From CAG-217 sp963605415 (GTDB lineage: Bacteria > Bacillota > Clostridia > Oscillospirales > Acutalibacteraceae), in assembly GCA_963605415.1 (NCBI GenBank), contig CAVCUL010000015.1, positions 1 to 44,066 of the forward strand: a stretch of 44,066 bases of DNA, given 5' to 3'. The notes beneath the pieces are model-generated. The model was not told the origin of the DNA. It searched no databases and saw only the letters and a list, made by a program, of their open reading frames with translations. Shown here in pieces: positions 16,561-24,078 of the stretch (the stretch's first letter is position 1; each line of letters opens with the position of its first letter). The position numbers and the translations under genes are program-made.

Positions 16561-16595
16561 ATACAAAAATCACCTTTTCCGTTCGTTCTCCCTTT

Positions 16596-16640
16596 ATTAT
16601 ATCGGATTGCGTTGAAAAATACAACCGTTTGTGCTAAACT
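16596..16640. promoter_or_regulatory. Overlapping divergent promoters
   Basis: Leftward promoter: TTGTAT (complement of 16619-16624), 17 bases, TATAAT (complement of 16596-16601). Rightward promoter: TTGAAA (16612-16617), 17 bases, TAAACT (16635-16640). The two interleave, with the -35 boxes almost adjacent. The rightward leader would be only about nine bases long. Confidence 0.65.
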
Positions 16641-16655
16641 GGGGGCGGTGATTGT

Positions 16656-17324
16656 ATGAAACAGGTTTTGATAACCGGCGGCGCCACCGGCATCGGTGCG
16701 GCAACGGCGCAGGTGTTTTTAGAAAAAGGCTATCGGGTGTTCGTGACGGTACACCAAACGGCGGCGGAGCTGCCGGGGGTGACGGCGATCCCCTGCGATA
16801 TTACGGATCCGGCCGCTGTGGAGCAGCTGTTTGCCGCGGTGGGCACGGTTGATGTGCTGGTGAATAACGCCGGGATCAGCCTGATCCGCCAGATCCAGGA
16901 CACCACGCCGGAGGACTACGACGCCCTGATGGGGGTCAACTGCAAGGGCGTGTTCCTGTGCAGCCGAGCGGCAGCGGCGGATATGCTGCACCGCCACAGT
17001 GGGGCTATTGTAAATGTGTCCTCTATGTGGGGGCAGGTGGGTGCCTCTTGCGAGACGGTGTATTCCATGAGCAAGGCGGGGGTTATCGGCTTTACCCGGG
17101 CGCTGGCCCAGGAGCTGGCGCCGGAGGGCATTACCGTCAACTGTGTGGCGCCGGGGATCATTGATACCCGTATGAACGCCTGCTTTGACCGAGCGGAACT
17201 GGAGGCAGAGGTGCCCATGGGGCGCCTGGGCACGCCCCGAGAGGTGGCGCAGGCGGTGCTGTATCTGGCAGAAAGCCCATATGTTACCGGCCAGGTACTG
17301 GGAGTCAACGGCGGTATTGTATAA
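16656..17324 (+). CDS. Short-chain dehydrogenase/reductase (FabG-like)
   Basis: A 222-residue NAD(P)-dependent oxidoreductase of the classical SDR type. It has the cofactor motif 'TGGATGIG' (7-14), 'NNAG', the catalytic Ser in 'VNVSSMWG', the YxxxK motif in 'YSMSKAG' and the C-terminal 'VTGQVLGVNGG'. At 222 residues it is slightly shorter than typical FabG, mainly in the loop after beta2. No fatty-acid synthesis genes are adjacent, so the substrate may be another 3-oxoacyl or hydroxy compound. The ATG has GGTGAT just upstream and a very short predicted leader. Confidence 0.88.
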   Translation: MKQVLITGGATGIGAATAQVFLEKGYRVFVTVHQTAAELPGVTAIPCDITDPAAVEQLFAAVGTVDVLVNNAGISLIRQIQDTTPEDYDALMGVNCKGVFLCSRAAAADMLHRHSGAIVNVSSMWGQVGASCETVYSMSKAGVIGFTRALAQELAPEGITVNCVAPGIIDTRMNACFDRAELEAEVPMGRLGTPREVAQAVLYLAESPYVTGQVLGVNGGIV

Positions 17325-17459
17325 TATTATCTGTATAAAATGAGTGTAGGGCGCAGGGGCGCCGCGTAGGGTGTGTGCGTGGCGTTTCGGCGCCCTTTGT
17401 CACATCTTCCGCCGCTTATCATAGTATGGTTTAGAACGGCGAAAGGAGGTACTACGGTT

Positions 17460-17588
17460 ATGGGTTGTGGTTGCAATAACGGTTGCGCCAGCGGATCTTC
17501 CTGGATCGTGATTTTGATTATCATCCTGTTGCTCTGCGGCGGTTTCGGTAACTGCGGCTGCGGTAATGACTGTGGCTGCGGCTGCTGA
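17460..17588 (+). CDS. Tiny Cys/Gly-rich membrane protein (HCB-type)
   Basis: A 42-residue protein with a Cys-rich N terminus (MGCGCNNGC), one hydrophobic helix ('WIVILIIILLLCGGF') and a Cys-rich tail (NCGCGNDCGCGC). Nine cysteines flank or border the membrane segment. Similar small proteins in Firmicutes are often labelled 'chorion class high-cysteine protein', with no known function; the label does not mean homology to insect chorion. AAAGGAGGT lies nine bases before the ATG, a strong site. A perfect hairpin (17602-17626) follows the stop by 13 bases. Probably expressed alone. Confidence 0.75.
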   Translation: MGCGCNNGCASGSSWIVILIIILLLCGGFGNCGCGNDCGCGC

Positions 17589-17601
17589 TTATCCGGTCGG
17601 C

Positions 17602-17626
17602 GCAAGGCGTGCCCGGCACGCCTTGC
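17602..17626 (+). other. Perfect GC-rich hairpin after the small Cys-rich gene
   Basis: An 11-bp perfect stem (gcaaggcgtgc and its complement) with a three-base loop and no T run. It could protect the mRNA 3' end or be a weak terminator. Confidence 0.5.
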
Positions 17627-17663
17627 CGTACATAGTAAAGGTCAAAAAACAGGGGACTCCCAT

Positions 17664-17694
17664 AGCGCCGATGGTCAAAGATCGGCGCTTTTTT
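17664..17694 (+). terminator. Intrinsic terminator before the ctsR operon
   Basis: Perfect stem agcgccgat/atcggcgct (17664-17672 with 17681-17689) followed by T6. It insulates the ctsR promoter from upstream transcription. The loop reads ggtcaaag, a CtsR half-site word. Confidence 0.85.
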
Positions 17695-17712
17695 GTGCGC
17701 ATTTTTGAAAAA

Positions 17713-17868
17713 GGTCAAAGAAAGTCAAAAAATAATTTTGCTAAAATTCCGCATAACCAAGCCAAAAATCGGGCATACTCTCCGGGAAGGTCAAAAAAAG
17801 TCAAAAAAGTTCTTGACTTTCTCTGACCTTTGTGCTACTATAATGACAGAAGGTCAAAGAAAGTCAAA
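17713..17868 (+). promoter_or_regulatory. ctsR promoter with four CtsR-type boxes
   Basis: The CtsR operator is a direct heptad repeat of the form GGTCAAANANAGTCAAA. Matches are at 17713-17729, 17789-17805 and 17852-17868 on the plus strand and, inverted, at 17812-17828. The promoter TTGACT (17813-17818), 17 bases, TACTAT (17836-17841) has its -35 inside the inverted box, and the last box covers the start region. Between boxes the sequence is A-rich. This fits autoregulation of the operon by CtsR. Confidence 0.85.
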
Positions 17869-17959
17869 GTCAGAGTGTGAACGAGCACAAGATCAACAAC
17901 GGCTCCTGTATCCCTCTCACCGGGCTTTCACCCTTCATCAGATAGGAAGTGATTGGAAA

Positions 17960-18409
17960 ATGAAAATCAGTGATGTGATCGCAGATATGATCCTGGATAT
18001 GTTTGATGAGGACAAATCCACCGTCCAGATCCAGCGCAACGACCTGGCGGCCCGGGTGGGCTGCGTGCCCAGCCAGATCAATTATGTGATCACTTCCCGG
18101 TTTACACCGGAGCAGGGCTACCGTATTGAGTCCAGGCGTGGCGGCGGCGGGTGCATTCTTATTACTCGCGCCGACAGTAAGGACCAGGCGCTGATGGCGC
18201 TGATCAATTCCATTGGTCCTGCCATAGATGAAAAGACGGCCAAGGCCCACCTGTACAACCTACACTACCAGGGCTTGATGGACACGCGCAGCGCCAAGAT
18301 CATGGAGTCGGCGCTCACCGGGTGGAACCTGCACGGCGTAGACGAGCAGGTGCTGGACCGGGTACGCGCCCGTCAATTTAAGCAAATGCTGCTTGCATAT
18401 ATCAATTAG
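17960..18409 (+). CDS. ctsR: Class III stress repressor CtsR
   Basis: A 149-residue DNA-binding repressor of clp heat-shock genes. The N-terminal winged helix-turn-helix ('IQRNDLAARVGCVPSQINYVITSRF') and wing 'ESRRGGGGCI' are canonical, including the Arg-rich glycine loop that contacts DNA and senses heat. The C-terminal dimer domain follows. The open frame extends upstream, but those codons are CtsR boxes and promoter; ATG 17960 has GGAAGTGAT upstream. First gene of a four-gene operon under its own operators. Confidence 0.95.
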   Translation: MKISDVIADMILDMFDEDKSTVQIQRNDLAARVGCVPSQINYVITSRFTPEQGYRIESRRGGGGCILITRADSKDQALMALINSIGPAIDEKTAKAHLYNLHYQGLMDTRSAKIMESALTGWNLHGVDEQVLDRVRARQFKQMLLAYIN

Positions 18410-18422
18410 GAGGTTATTAGTT

Positions 18423-18974
18423 ATGCGTTGTGAACATTGCAATCAAAACGAGGCAACCACTTATATTAAACAGAATATCAACGGCAAGGTCACCGAGATG
18501 CACCTGTGCCGGGACTGTGCAGAGAAGTTAGGCGTGTTGGAGCCTATGCACAGCAATATGGGTCTTGGCTCTATGTTTGAGGGCAACTTCTTCGGCAATT
18601 TCCTGGGTGCCGGGCTGGCAGCCATGAATGCCCTCACCGGCGTGGAGCGCTGCGACTACTGCGGCTCCACTTTTAACGATATTATCAATACCGGCAATGT
18701 GGGCTGCGCCCATTGCTACGATCGGTTTGCAGATAAGCTGGAACCCAGCATTCGCAAGATCCATGGTGCCACTCGCCACATCGGTAAGAACATTTCTTAC
18801 ACAGAGGAAAAGGAGCCGGTAAACAACACCAAGGCGGAAGAACCGGCGGCGGAGAAGCCCAAAAGTGAGCGGGAACGCTTGCAGGCGGAGCTGGACAAGG
18901 CGGTGCAGGAGCAGCGCTACGAGGACGCGGCGGTGCTGCGTGACCAAATCAAAGAGTTAAAGCCGGAGGAATAA
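18423..18974 (+). CDS. mcsA: McsA, zinc-finger activator of the arginine kinase McsB
   Basis: A 183-residue protein with four CxxC pairs (C3/C6, C29/C32, then CDYC and CAHC), forming the two zinc-binding modules of McsA. A charged linker and a C-terminal UVR domain ('LQAELDKAVQEQRYEDAAVLRDQI') follow, the part that contacts partner proteins such as ClpC and McsB. AGGAGG lies eight bases before the ATG and just after the ctsR stop. The zinc sites are all intact, in contrast to the changed kinase encoded next. Confidence 0.92.
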   Translation: MRCEHCNQNEATTYIKQNINGKVTEMHLCRDCAEKLGVLEPMHSNMGLGSMFEGNFFGNFLGAGLAAMNALTGVERCDYCGSTFNDIINTGNVGCAHCYDRFADKLEPSIRKIHGATRHIGKNISYTEEKEPVNNTKAEEPAAEKPKSERERLQAELDKAVQEQRYEDAAVLRDQIKELKPEE

Positions 18975-18976
18975 AG

Positions 18977-19975
18977 ATGAATAAGTGGTACAGCGGCGAG
19001 GGCAAAAATTCGGATGTAGTGGTCGGCGCTACCGTGCGCCTGGCCCGCAATTTGGCGGACGCCCCCTTTCCCATTCGTATGAACAACGAGATTCGCAGAA
19101 ACACGGTGAAGAAGATCTTTGCCGCCGTGAAAAATTCTCCCTACGCGGGGGAGTTCGATCTGGTGGATCTGAGTGCCGTATCTACGGCGCAGGCATATGC
19201 CTATGCAGAGCAGCAGCTGATTAGCAGTCGCTTTGCCCGGCAAAAGGAGCAGGGTGCCTTTTTGCGCAGTAAGGACAGCAGCGCCAGCATTATGCTTTGC
19301 GAGGAGGATCATATCCGCCTGCAGGTGCACGCTGCCGGGCAGGACCTGGAGAGCGCCTACGCTAAGGCGGATAAGCTGGACGACGCACTGCTGGAGCGGT
19401 TGCCTATTGCCTTTGATGAGCGGCTGGGCTTTTTGACCGCTGTGCCTACCAATTTGGGCACCGGTATGCAGGCCATGCTGGATCTGCACCTGCCGGCGCT
19501 GGCCAGTCAGGGGCTGATTGACCAGCTGACGGTGATGGTCGGCAAGCTGGGTTTGTCGCTGCAGCCCCTTTATGACGGCCACGGCAGCTTTTATAGGCTG
19601 ACCAACCAGGTGACCCTGGGTATTACCGAAAAGGCAGCCGTTGACAATGTAAATGCCATCTGTGACCAAATCGTGCGCCAGGAGCGCAATCTGCGCCAGC
19701 AGCTGCAGCAGCAAGACGCCTTTTTGGATCGCATTTACCGGGCGATGGGCACCCTGCAAATGGCCCGTACCCTAAATCAGGATGAATTTTTTGACCTGGT
19801 GTCGCTGCTGCGCCTGGGTATCTCTCTGGGCGAGAGCAGCAAAACATATAGCGATGTGGGTGAACTGATCCAAAAGGTGCAGAACGCCACCATTGCAGCC
19901 GCTGCCGGAGCAGAAGTAACTGCCGACACAGTGGACAAAATTCGCGCCGAACTGGTGCGGAAGGCTTTGGCGTAA
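18977..19975 (+). CDS. mcsB: McsB-type protein arginine kinase homologue with altered active site
   Basis: A 332-residue phosphagen-kinase-fold protein in the usual mcsB position. Conserved: 'VRLARN' (R21, R24), 'EEDHIRLQ' (109-116), 'HLPAL' and 'TNQVTLG'. Changed relative to Bacillus subtilis McsB as I know it: the first Arg of the S-R-x-R motif is T19; the Asn before EEDH is C108; the catalytic Cys in CPTNxGTG is V156; the Arg after GTGL is Q165; the flexible GEGSEAVGN loop is shortened to GHGSF; and the C-terminal RDxxRA phosphoarginine-binding motif is not seen. It may be a poor or inactive kinase, or use different chemistry. Start overlaps the mcsA ribosome-site region. Confidence 0.85.
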   Translation: MNKWYSGEGKNSDVVVGATVRLARNLADAPFPIRMNNEIRRNTVKKIFAAVKNSPYAGEFDLVDLSAVSTAQAYAYAEQQLISSRFARQKEQGAFLRSKDSSASIMLCEEDHIRLQVHAAGQDLESAYAKADKLDDALLERLPIAFDERLGFLTAVPTNLGTGMQAMLDLHLPALASQGLIDQLTVMVGKLGLSLQPLYDGHGSFYRLTNQVTLGITEKAAVDNVNAICDQIVRQERNLRQQLQQQDAFLDRIYRAMGTLQMARTLNQDEFFDLVSLLRLGISLGESSKTYSDVGELIQKVQNATIAAAAGAEVTADTVDKIRAELVRKALA

Positions 19976-20024
19976 AAGGAGAGCGGAATTTCCTCTTGTG
20001 CCAAGGCAATAAGGAGGATTTACC

Positions 20025-22484
20025 ATGTATAAATTTAACTACTTTACTGAAAAAGCAAACAATGTAATCAATTTGGCCATTACCTCTGCTGAGGAATTGG
20101 GCCATAACTATATCGGCAGCGAGCACTTGCTGCTGGGTATTTTGAAAGAAGGATCCGGCCTGGGCGCCCAGGCGCTGAGCGAAAGCGGCGTGCAGACCCA
20201 AGATGTGGAAAAGCTTATCAAGGAGAATATCGGCGTCGGGGAGCCTACTCGGTTGACTCCGGACGATTTTACCCCGCGGTTTAAGCGGATGTTGGAGTTG
20301 GCGTTCCAAATCGCCCGTGGGATGATGCACTCCTTTGTGGGCACGGAGCACCTGCTGCTGGCACTGCTCAAGGAAACGGATTCCTACGGTTACAAGTTTT
20401 TGCAGGCGCTGGGTGTGCGCCCGGAGGCGCTGGTGGAGCAGCTGTTCTCCGGCCAAGAGGCACAGCCGGACGGCAAGACCGTCGGCAAAAAGGGCAAGAC
20501 CAAGACCCCCACGCTGGACGAATTTGGTCGGGATTTGACCGAATTGGCCCAGGCCGGCAAAATAGACCCGGTGATCGGCCGTGAAAAGGAAATCGAGCGG
20601 GTTATTCAAATCCTGTCCCGCCGCAGCAAGAACAATCCCTGCCTGATCGGCGAGCCGGGCGTCGGCAAAACGGCCATCGCCGAGGGACTGGCGCTGAAGA
20701 TTGTAAAGCACCAGGTGCCGGAACTGCTGGAAGGCAAGAAGATCGTGGCGCTGGATCTGACCTCTATGGTAGCCGGTACAAAGTACCGCGGCGACTTTGA
20801 GGAGAGAATTCAAAAGGCCATGGATGAGGTGAAAAAAGCCGGCGATATTATCCTATTTATCGACGAGGTGCACACTTTGATGGGCGCCGGTTCTGCCGAG
20901 GGCGCAACGGATGCCGCCAATATCTTAAAGCCCGCTTTGGCTCGTGGCGAGATCCAGGTGATCGGTGCCACCACCATTGACGAGTACCGCAAGAATATTG
21001 AAAAGGACGCCGCTTTGGAGCGCCGTTTCCAGCCGGTGACCGTGGGTGAACCTACTGAGGAGCAGACCGTAGAGATTTTGAAAGGTTTGCGGGATAAGTA
21101 CGAGGCCCACCACAAGGTGAAGATTACCGACGCTGCTATTGAAAACGCGGTAAAGATGAGTAGTCGGTATATTGCCGACCGGTTCCAGCCGGATAAGGCC
21201 ATTGACCTGATCGATGAGGCTTGCTCCAAGGTGCGACTGGCGGCTTATACGGCGCCGCCGAACTTAAAGGAAATGGAAGCAGAGATTCAGCGGCTGGCGG
21301 CGGAGAAAACATCGGCTGTACGCAGCCAGAATTTTGAGCAAGCGGCGGAGCTGCGAGACAAGGAAAAGAGCCTGCAGGACCTGCTGGATCAGGAGAGAGA
21401 GAAGTGGAAAAACACCTCCTCCCACGATGTAAAGGAAGTGACCCCTGCGGATATTGCCGCGGTGGTGTCCGGCTGGACGGGGATCCCGGTGCAGCAGATC
21501 ACAAAGGAGGAGTCCCAGCGACTGCTGCAGCTGGAGCAGATCCTGCACCGGCGGATTGTGGGTCAGGATAAGGCCGTGTCCGCCGTGGCCCGTGCCATTC
21601 GTCGTGGCCGTGCCGGGCTGAAAAACCCCAAGCGCCCCATGGGTTCCTTTATCTTCCTTGGTCCTACCGGCGTTGGTAAGACAGAGCTTTGTAAGACCCT
21701 GGCTGAGGCGATGTTCGGCGATGAGGATGCCATTATCAAGCTGGATATGAGCGAGTATATGGAGAAGCATACGGTCTCTAAGTTGATCGGTGCGCCTCCC
21801 GGGTATGTGGGCTTTGACGAGGGCGGCCAGCTGACAGAAAAGGTTCGCAGAAAGCCTTACTGCGTGGTGTTGTTTGACGAGATCGAAAAGGCCCACCCGG
21901 ATGTGTTCAATATGCTGCTGCAAATTCTGGAGGACGGTGTGCTTACCGACTCCCAGGGTCGCAAGGTCAGCTTTAAGCACGCGGTGATCATTATGACCTC
22001 CAATGTGGGTGCGTCTAAGATTACGGACAGCCGCCAGGCACTGGGCTTTGGCGACGGCAAGGACGCAGCCAAGTCCATTGAGGACCTGGTGATGGAGGAA
22101 CTGAAAAAGACCTTTAAGCCGGAGTTCCTGAACCGTGTGGACGAGATCGTGGTGTTCAACCAGCTGGAGAAGCAGGACATTGAAGAGATCGCCCGCCGGA
22201 TGCTAAAAACCCTGAACAAGCGCCTGGCAGATGTGGAGGTGCAGGCCACCTTTACGGACGCGGCAGTGGACGCGTTGGCGGATAAGGGCTTTGACAAGGT
22301 GTATGGTGCGCGGCCTTTGCGCCGGGCCATTCAGACCCAAATTGAGGACCCGCTGTCCGAGCTGCTATTGGAGGATAAGATCCACGGCACTGTGACGGTG
22401 GACTATAAGGACGGTGCGTTTACCTTTGACTCTCCGACCGATACAGACAAGAAAGAACAGCCTGCGGCACCTGCTGCGGACTGA
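20025..22484 (+). CDS. clpC: ATP-dependent Clp protease ATPase subunit ClpC
   Basis: An 819-residue AAA+ unfoldase with two N-domain repeats (about 1-150, 'GSEHLLLGIL' and 'GTEHLLLALL'), D1 with Walker A 'GEPGVGKT' and Walker B 'LFIDEVH', the coiled-coil middle domain with a UVR-like motif ('QNFEQAAELRDKEKSL'), and D2 with Walker A 'GPTGVGKT' and pore loop 'GYVGFDEGG'. It delivers stress-damaged proteins to ClpP, and phosphoarginine-tagged ones in species with an active McsB. Length is standard. AAGGAGG precedes the ATG. Last gene of the ctsR operon, followed by a strong terminator. Confidence 0.97.
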   Translation: MYKFNYFTEKANNVINLAITSAEELGHNYIGSEHLLLGILKEGSGLGAQALSESGVQTQDVEKLIKENIGVGEPTRLTPDDFTPRFKRMLELAFQIARGMMHSFVGTEHLLLALLKETDSYGYKFLQALGVRPEALVEQLFSGQEAQPDGKTVGKKGKTKTPTLDEFGRDLTELAQAGKIDPVIGREKEIERVIQILSRRSKNNPCLIGEPGVGKTAIAEGLALKIVKHQVPELLEGKKIVALDLTSMVAGTKYRGDFEERIQKAMDEVKKAGDIILFIDEVHTLMGAGSAEGATDAANILKPALARGEIQVIGATTIDEYRKNIEKDAALERRFQPVTVGEPTEEQTVEILKGLRDKYEAHHKVKITDAAIENAVKMSSRYIADRFQPDKAIDLIDEACSKVRLAAYTAPPNLKEMEAEIQRLAAEKTSAVRSQNFEQAAELRDKEKSLQDLLDQEREKWKNTSSHDVKEVTPADIAAVVSGWTGIPVQQITKEESQRLLQLEQILHRRIVGQDKAVSAVARAIRRGRAGLKNPKRPMGSFIFLGPTGVGKTELCKTLAEAMFGDEDAIIKLDMSEYMEKHTVSKLIGAPPGYVGFDEGGQLTEKVRRKPYCVVLFDEIEKAHPDVFNMLLQILEDGVLTDSQGRKVSFKHAVIIMTSNVGASKITDSRQALGFGDGKDAAKSIEDLVMEELKKTFKPEFLNRVDEIVVFNQLEKQDIEEIARRMLKTLNKRLADVEVQATFTDAAVDALADKGFDKVYGARPLRRAIQTQIEDPLSELLLEDKIHGTVTVDYKDGAFTFDSPTDTDKKEQPAAPAAD

Positions 22485-22500
22485 TCCGAACAACACAAAA

Positions 22501-22537
22501 GCCCCTTACGGCCAACGCCGTAAGGGGCAATTTTTTT
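22501..22537. terminator. Bidirectional terminator between clpC and the exporter pair
   Basis: Perfect 12-bp stem (22501-22512 with 22517-22528) with T7 on the plus side and an A-rich run on the other, between convergent genes. Confidence 0.9.
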
Positions 22538-22553
22538 ATATTTCGGTTTGTTT

Positions 22554-23024
22554 TTAATCCTGCGGGGGAACGGCGGATTTGCGGCTGCATTTCTCCTGCA
22601 GCTTGAGAATATAATAGAATACCACGGCAGCTGCCACCATGCCGGTGACCATACCGAATGTGACCAACACGGTGGTGGTGCCGTTCTTTGTAAACAGGGC
22701 CCGATCGCCACCCACCAGTCCGGCCATGGTGTAGTACAGCGGGCCGCCAGGCAGCAGGGGAATGATGCCCGGAATCAGGTAGGTATTGGACGGTGCTTTG
22801 AGCACCCGTGCCATGGCCACGGACCAGAAGTACACTACCGCCGTGGCCACTACATTGGCGGCAAACACATTGTCCCACAGGTGGAAGCAAAGCAGATACA
22901 CGCCCCAGCCCAGGGCGCCGCCAAAGGTGGCTGCTGCCACATTTCGCTCGCTGACCCGGAAGTAAATGGAAAAGCCCAGGGTGCCGATGGCGCCCATAAG
23001 AATTTGAATAAGCGCTGCTTTCAT
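22554..23024 (-). CDS. ThrE-family exporter subunit, small partner (DUF3815 type)
   Basis: A 156-residue membrane protein with about four or five transmembrane helices. 'YLIPGIIPLLPGGPLYYTMAGLV' is the hallmark of the small ThrE/YjjB-type half of threonine/serine exporters. Its start overlaps the stop of the larger partner by four bases (ATGA), so the two are translated together and probably form one transporter. Substrate is by family analogy; YjjPB has also been linked to succinate export. Confidence 0.85.
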   Translation of the reverse strand: MKAALIQILMGAIGTLGFSIYFRVSERNVAAATFGGALGWGVYLLCFHLWDNVFAANVVATAVVYFWSVAMARVLKAPSNTYLIPGIIPLLPGGPLYYTMAGLVGGDRALFTKNGTTTVLVTFGMVTGMVAAAVVFYYILKLQEKCSRKSAVPPQD

Positions 23025-23800
23025 ACCGCTGCACCTCCCATCACCAGGAACGCCAGGGCGTAGCCGCCGGCAATGGCCAGCGCCACCAGCACCGCCTCAA
23101 TCAGTCGGTACAGCCCGGTGACAATATCCCGGTTGAACATCTCTTTAATGGCGTTGACTAAAAGCAGACCGGGGATTAGCAACATAATGTCGCCGATCAT
23201 GATTTTGTCTGCCTGGTGACCAAAGCCCAGGCGGGTGAGCCCCAGGGCCAGCAGTCCGGAAACCAGCCCGGCCACAAAGGTGTAGATCACATTGTGGATT
23301 TGTCGCAGCTTCAAATGATAGTCCATTAAGTAGATCACAATGGCAATGACGGCGGCGGTCAGTCCGTCCCACAAATCCCCGCCGTAAAAAACGGAAAATC
23401 CACCGGCGGCCAGCATGTAACCCAGGCACTTGAGCACCGGCTTGGGTTTGCCTTTTTTGTACTGGCGGATCTGTTGGGTCAGCTCCTGCACGCACGGCAC
23501 CTGGGCACAAATGCGGCGGGAGAAGGCATTGAGCTCCTCCAGTCGTCCCAGGTCCGTGCCGTAGCTTTGTACCCGTACAGACTGGGTGTAGTGATTGCCG
23601 TCCTTATCCCGAATGGTGGCAATAATCAGACTGGTAACGGCGTAGACTTCGCAGTCGGTAAAGCCGTAGGCGATACAAATGCGCCGCACGGTATCCTCCA
23701 CCCGCTTGACCTCTGCGCCGGTCTCCACCAGGCGCCGACCAATCTCCAGCGCGTCCTCTAAGAACAGCTCACAGTTGCGTTTGTCCATGGTGTCGATCAT
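23021..23800 (-). CDS. ThrE-family exporter subunit, large partner (DUF1212/YjjP type)
   Basis: A 259-residue protein: a soluble N-terminal domain with 'ALEIGRRLVETGAEVKRVEDTVRRI', typical of DUF1212, then about five transmembrane helices, one with 'IMLLIPGLLLVNAIKEM'. It pairs with the downstream small subunit to form a threonine/serine (or dicarboxylate) exporter. GAGGGGG lies six bases before the ATG at 23800; a second ATG four codons later has no better site. A near-consensus promoter lies just upstream. Confidence 0.87.
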   Translation of the reverse strand: MIDTMDKRNCELFLEDALEIGRRLVETGAEVKRVEDTVRRICIAYGFTDCEVYAVTSLIIATIRDKDGNHYTQSVRVQSYGTDLGRLEELNAFSRRICAQVPCVQELTQQIRQYKKGKPKPVLKCLGYMLAAGGFSVFYGGDLWDGLTAAVIAIVIYLMDYHLKLRQIHNVIYTFVAGLVSGLLALGLTRLGFGHQADKIMIGDIMLLIPGLLLVNAIKEMFNRDIVTGLYRLIEAVLVALAIAGGYALAFLVMGGAAV

Positions 23801-23820
23801 ACAAATCCCCCTCTATGGAT

Positions 23821-23849
23821 ATTATCGCAAAAATGCCTGCTCCGGTCAA
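23821..23849 (-). promoter_or_regulatory. Promoter of the ThrE-type exporter pair
   Basis: On the minus strand TTGACC (complement of 23844-23849), 17 bases, GATAAT (complement of 23821-23826). The start codon is only about 20 bases downstream, giving a short leader. Confidence 0.7.
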
Positions 23850-23879
23850 TAGATATTGGCAAAAAGGCGAAAATATGGC

Positions 23880-23969
23880 GCAACCAAGCGAAATGCAACC
23901 GCCGGTTGCGAAAAGAATTGCAAATGCAAAGCAGAGTATGTTGTCGCAACCGGCCAAAATGGGTATGAT
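23880..23969 (+). promoter_or_regulatory. Promoter of the acyltransferase gene with GCAACC repeats
   Basis: TTGTCG (23941-23946), 17 bases, TATGAT (23964-23969). Upstream are three GCAACC words (23880, 23895, 23946) and one inverted copy forming gcaacc-gcc-ggttgc (23895-23909), which may be a regulator site. A gtgtcc/ggacac hairpin (about 23973-23999) follows in the leader. Confidence 0.45.
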
Positions 23970-24078
23970 GAGAGTGTCCTCAGGGGAAAGCCCGGGACAC
24001 CAACACAGTCAGCAAGATCCCACAGCGGATCTCCGCAATACAATTTGATCATACCAAGACTAAAGGAGATGCAAGATT

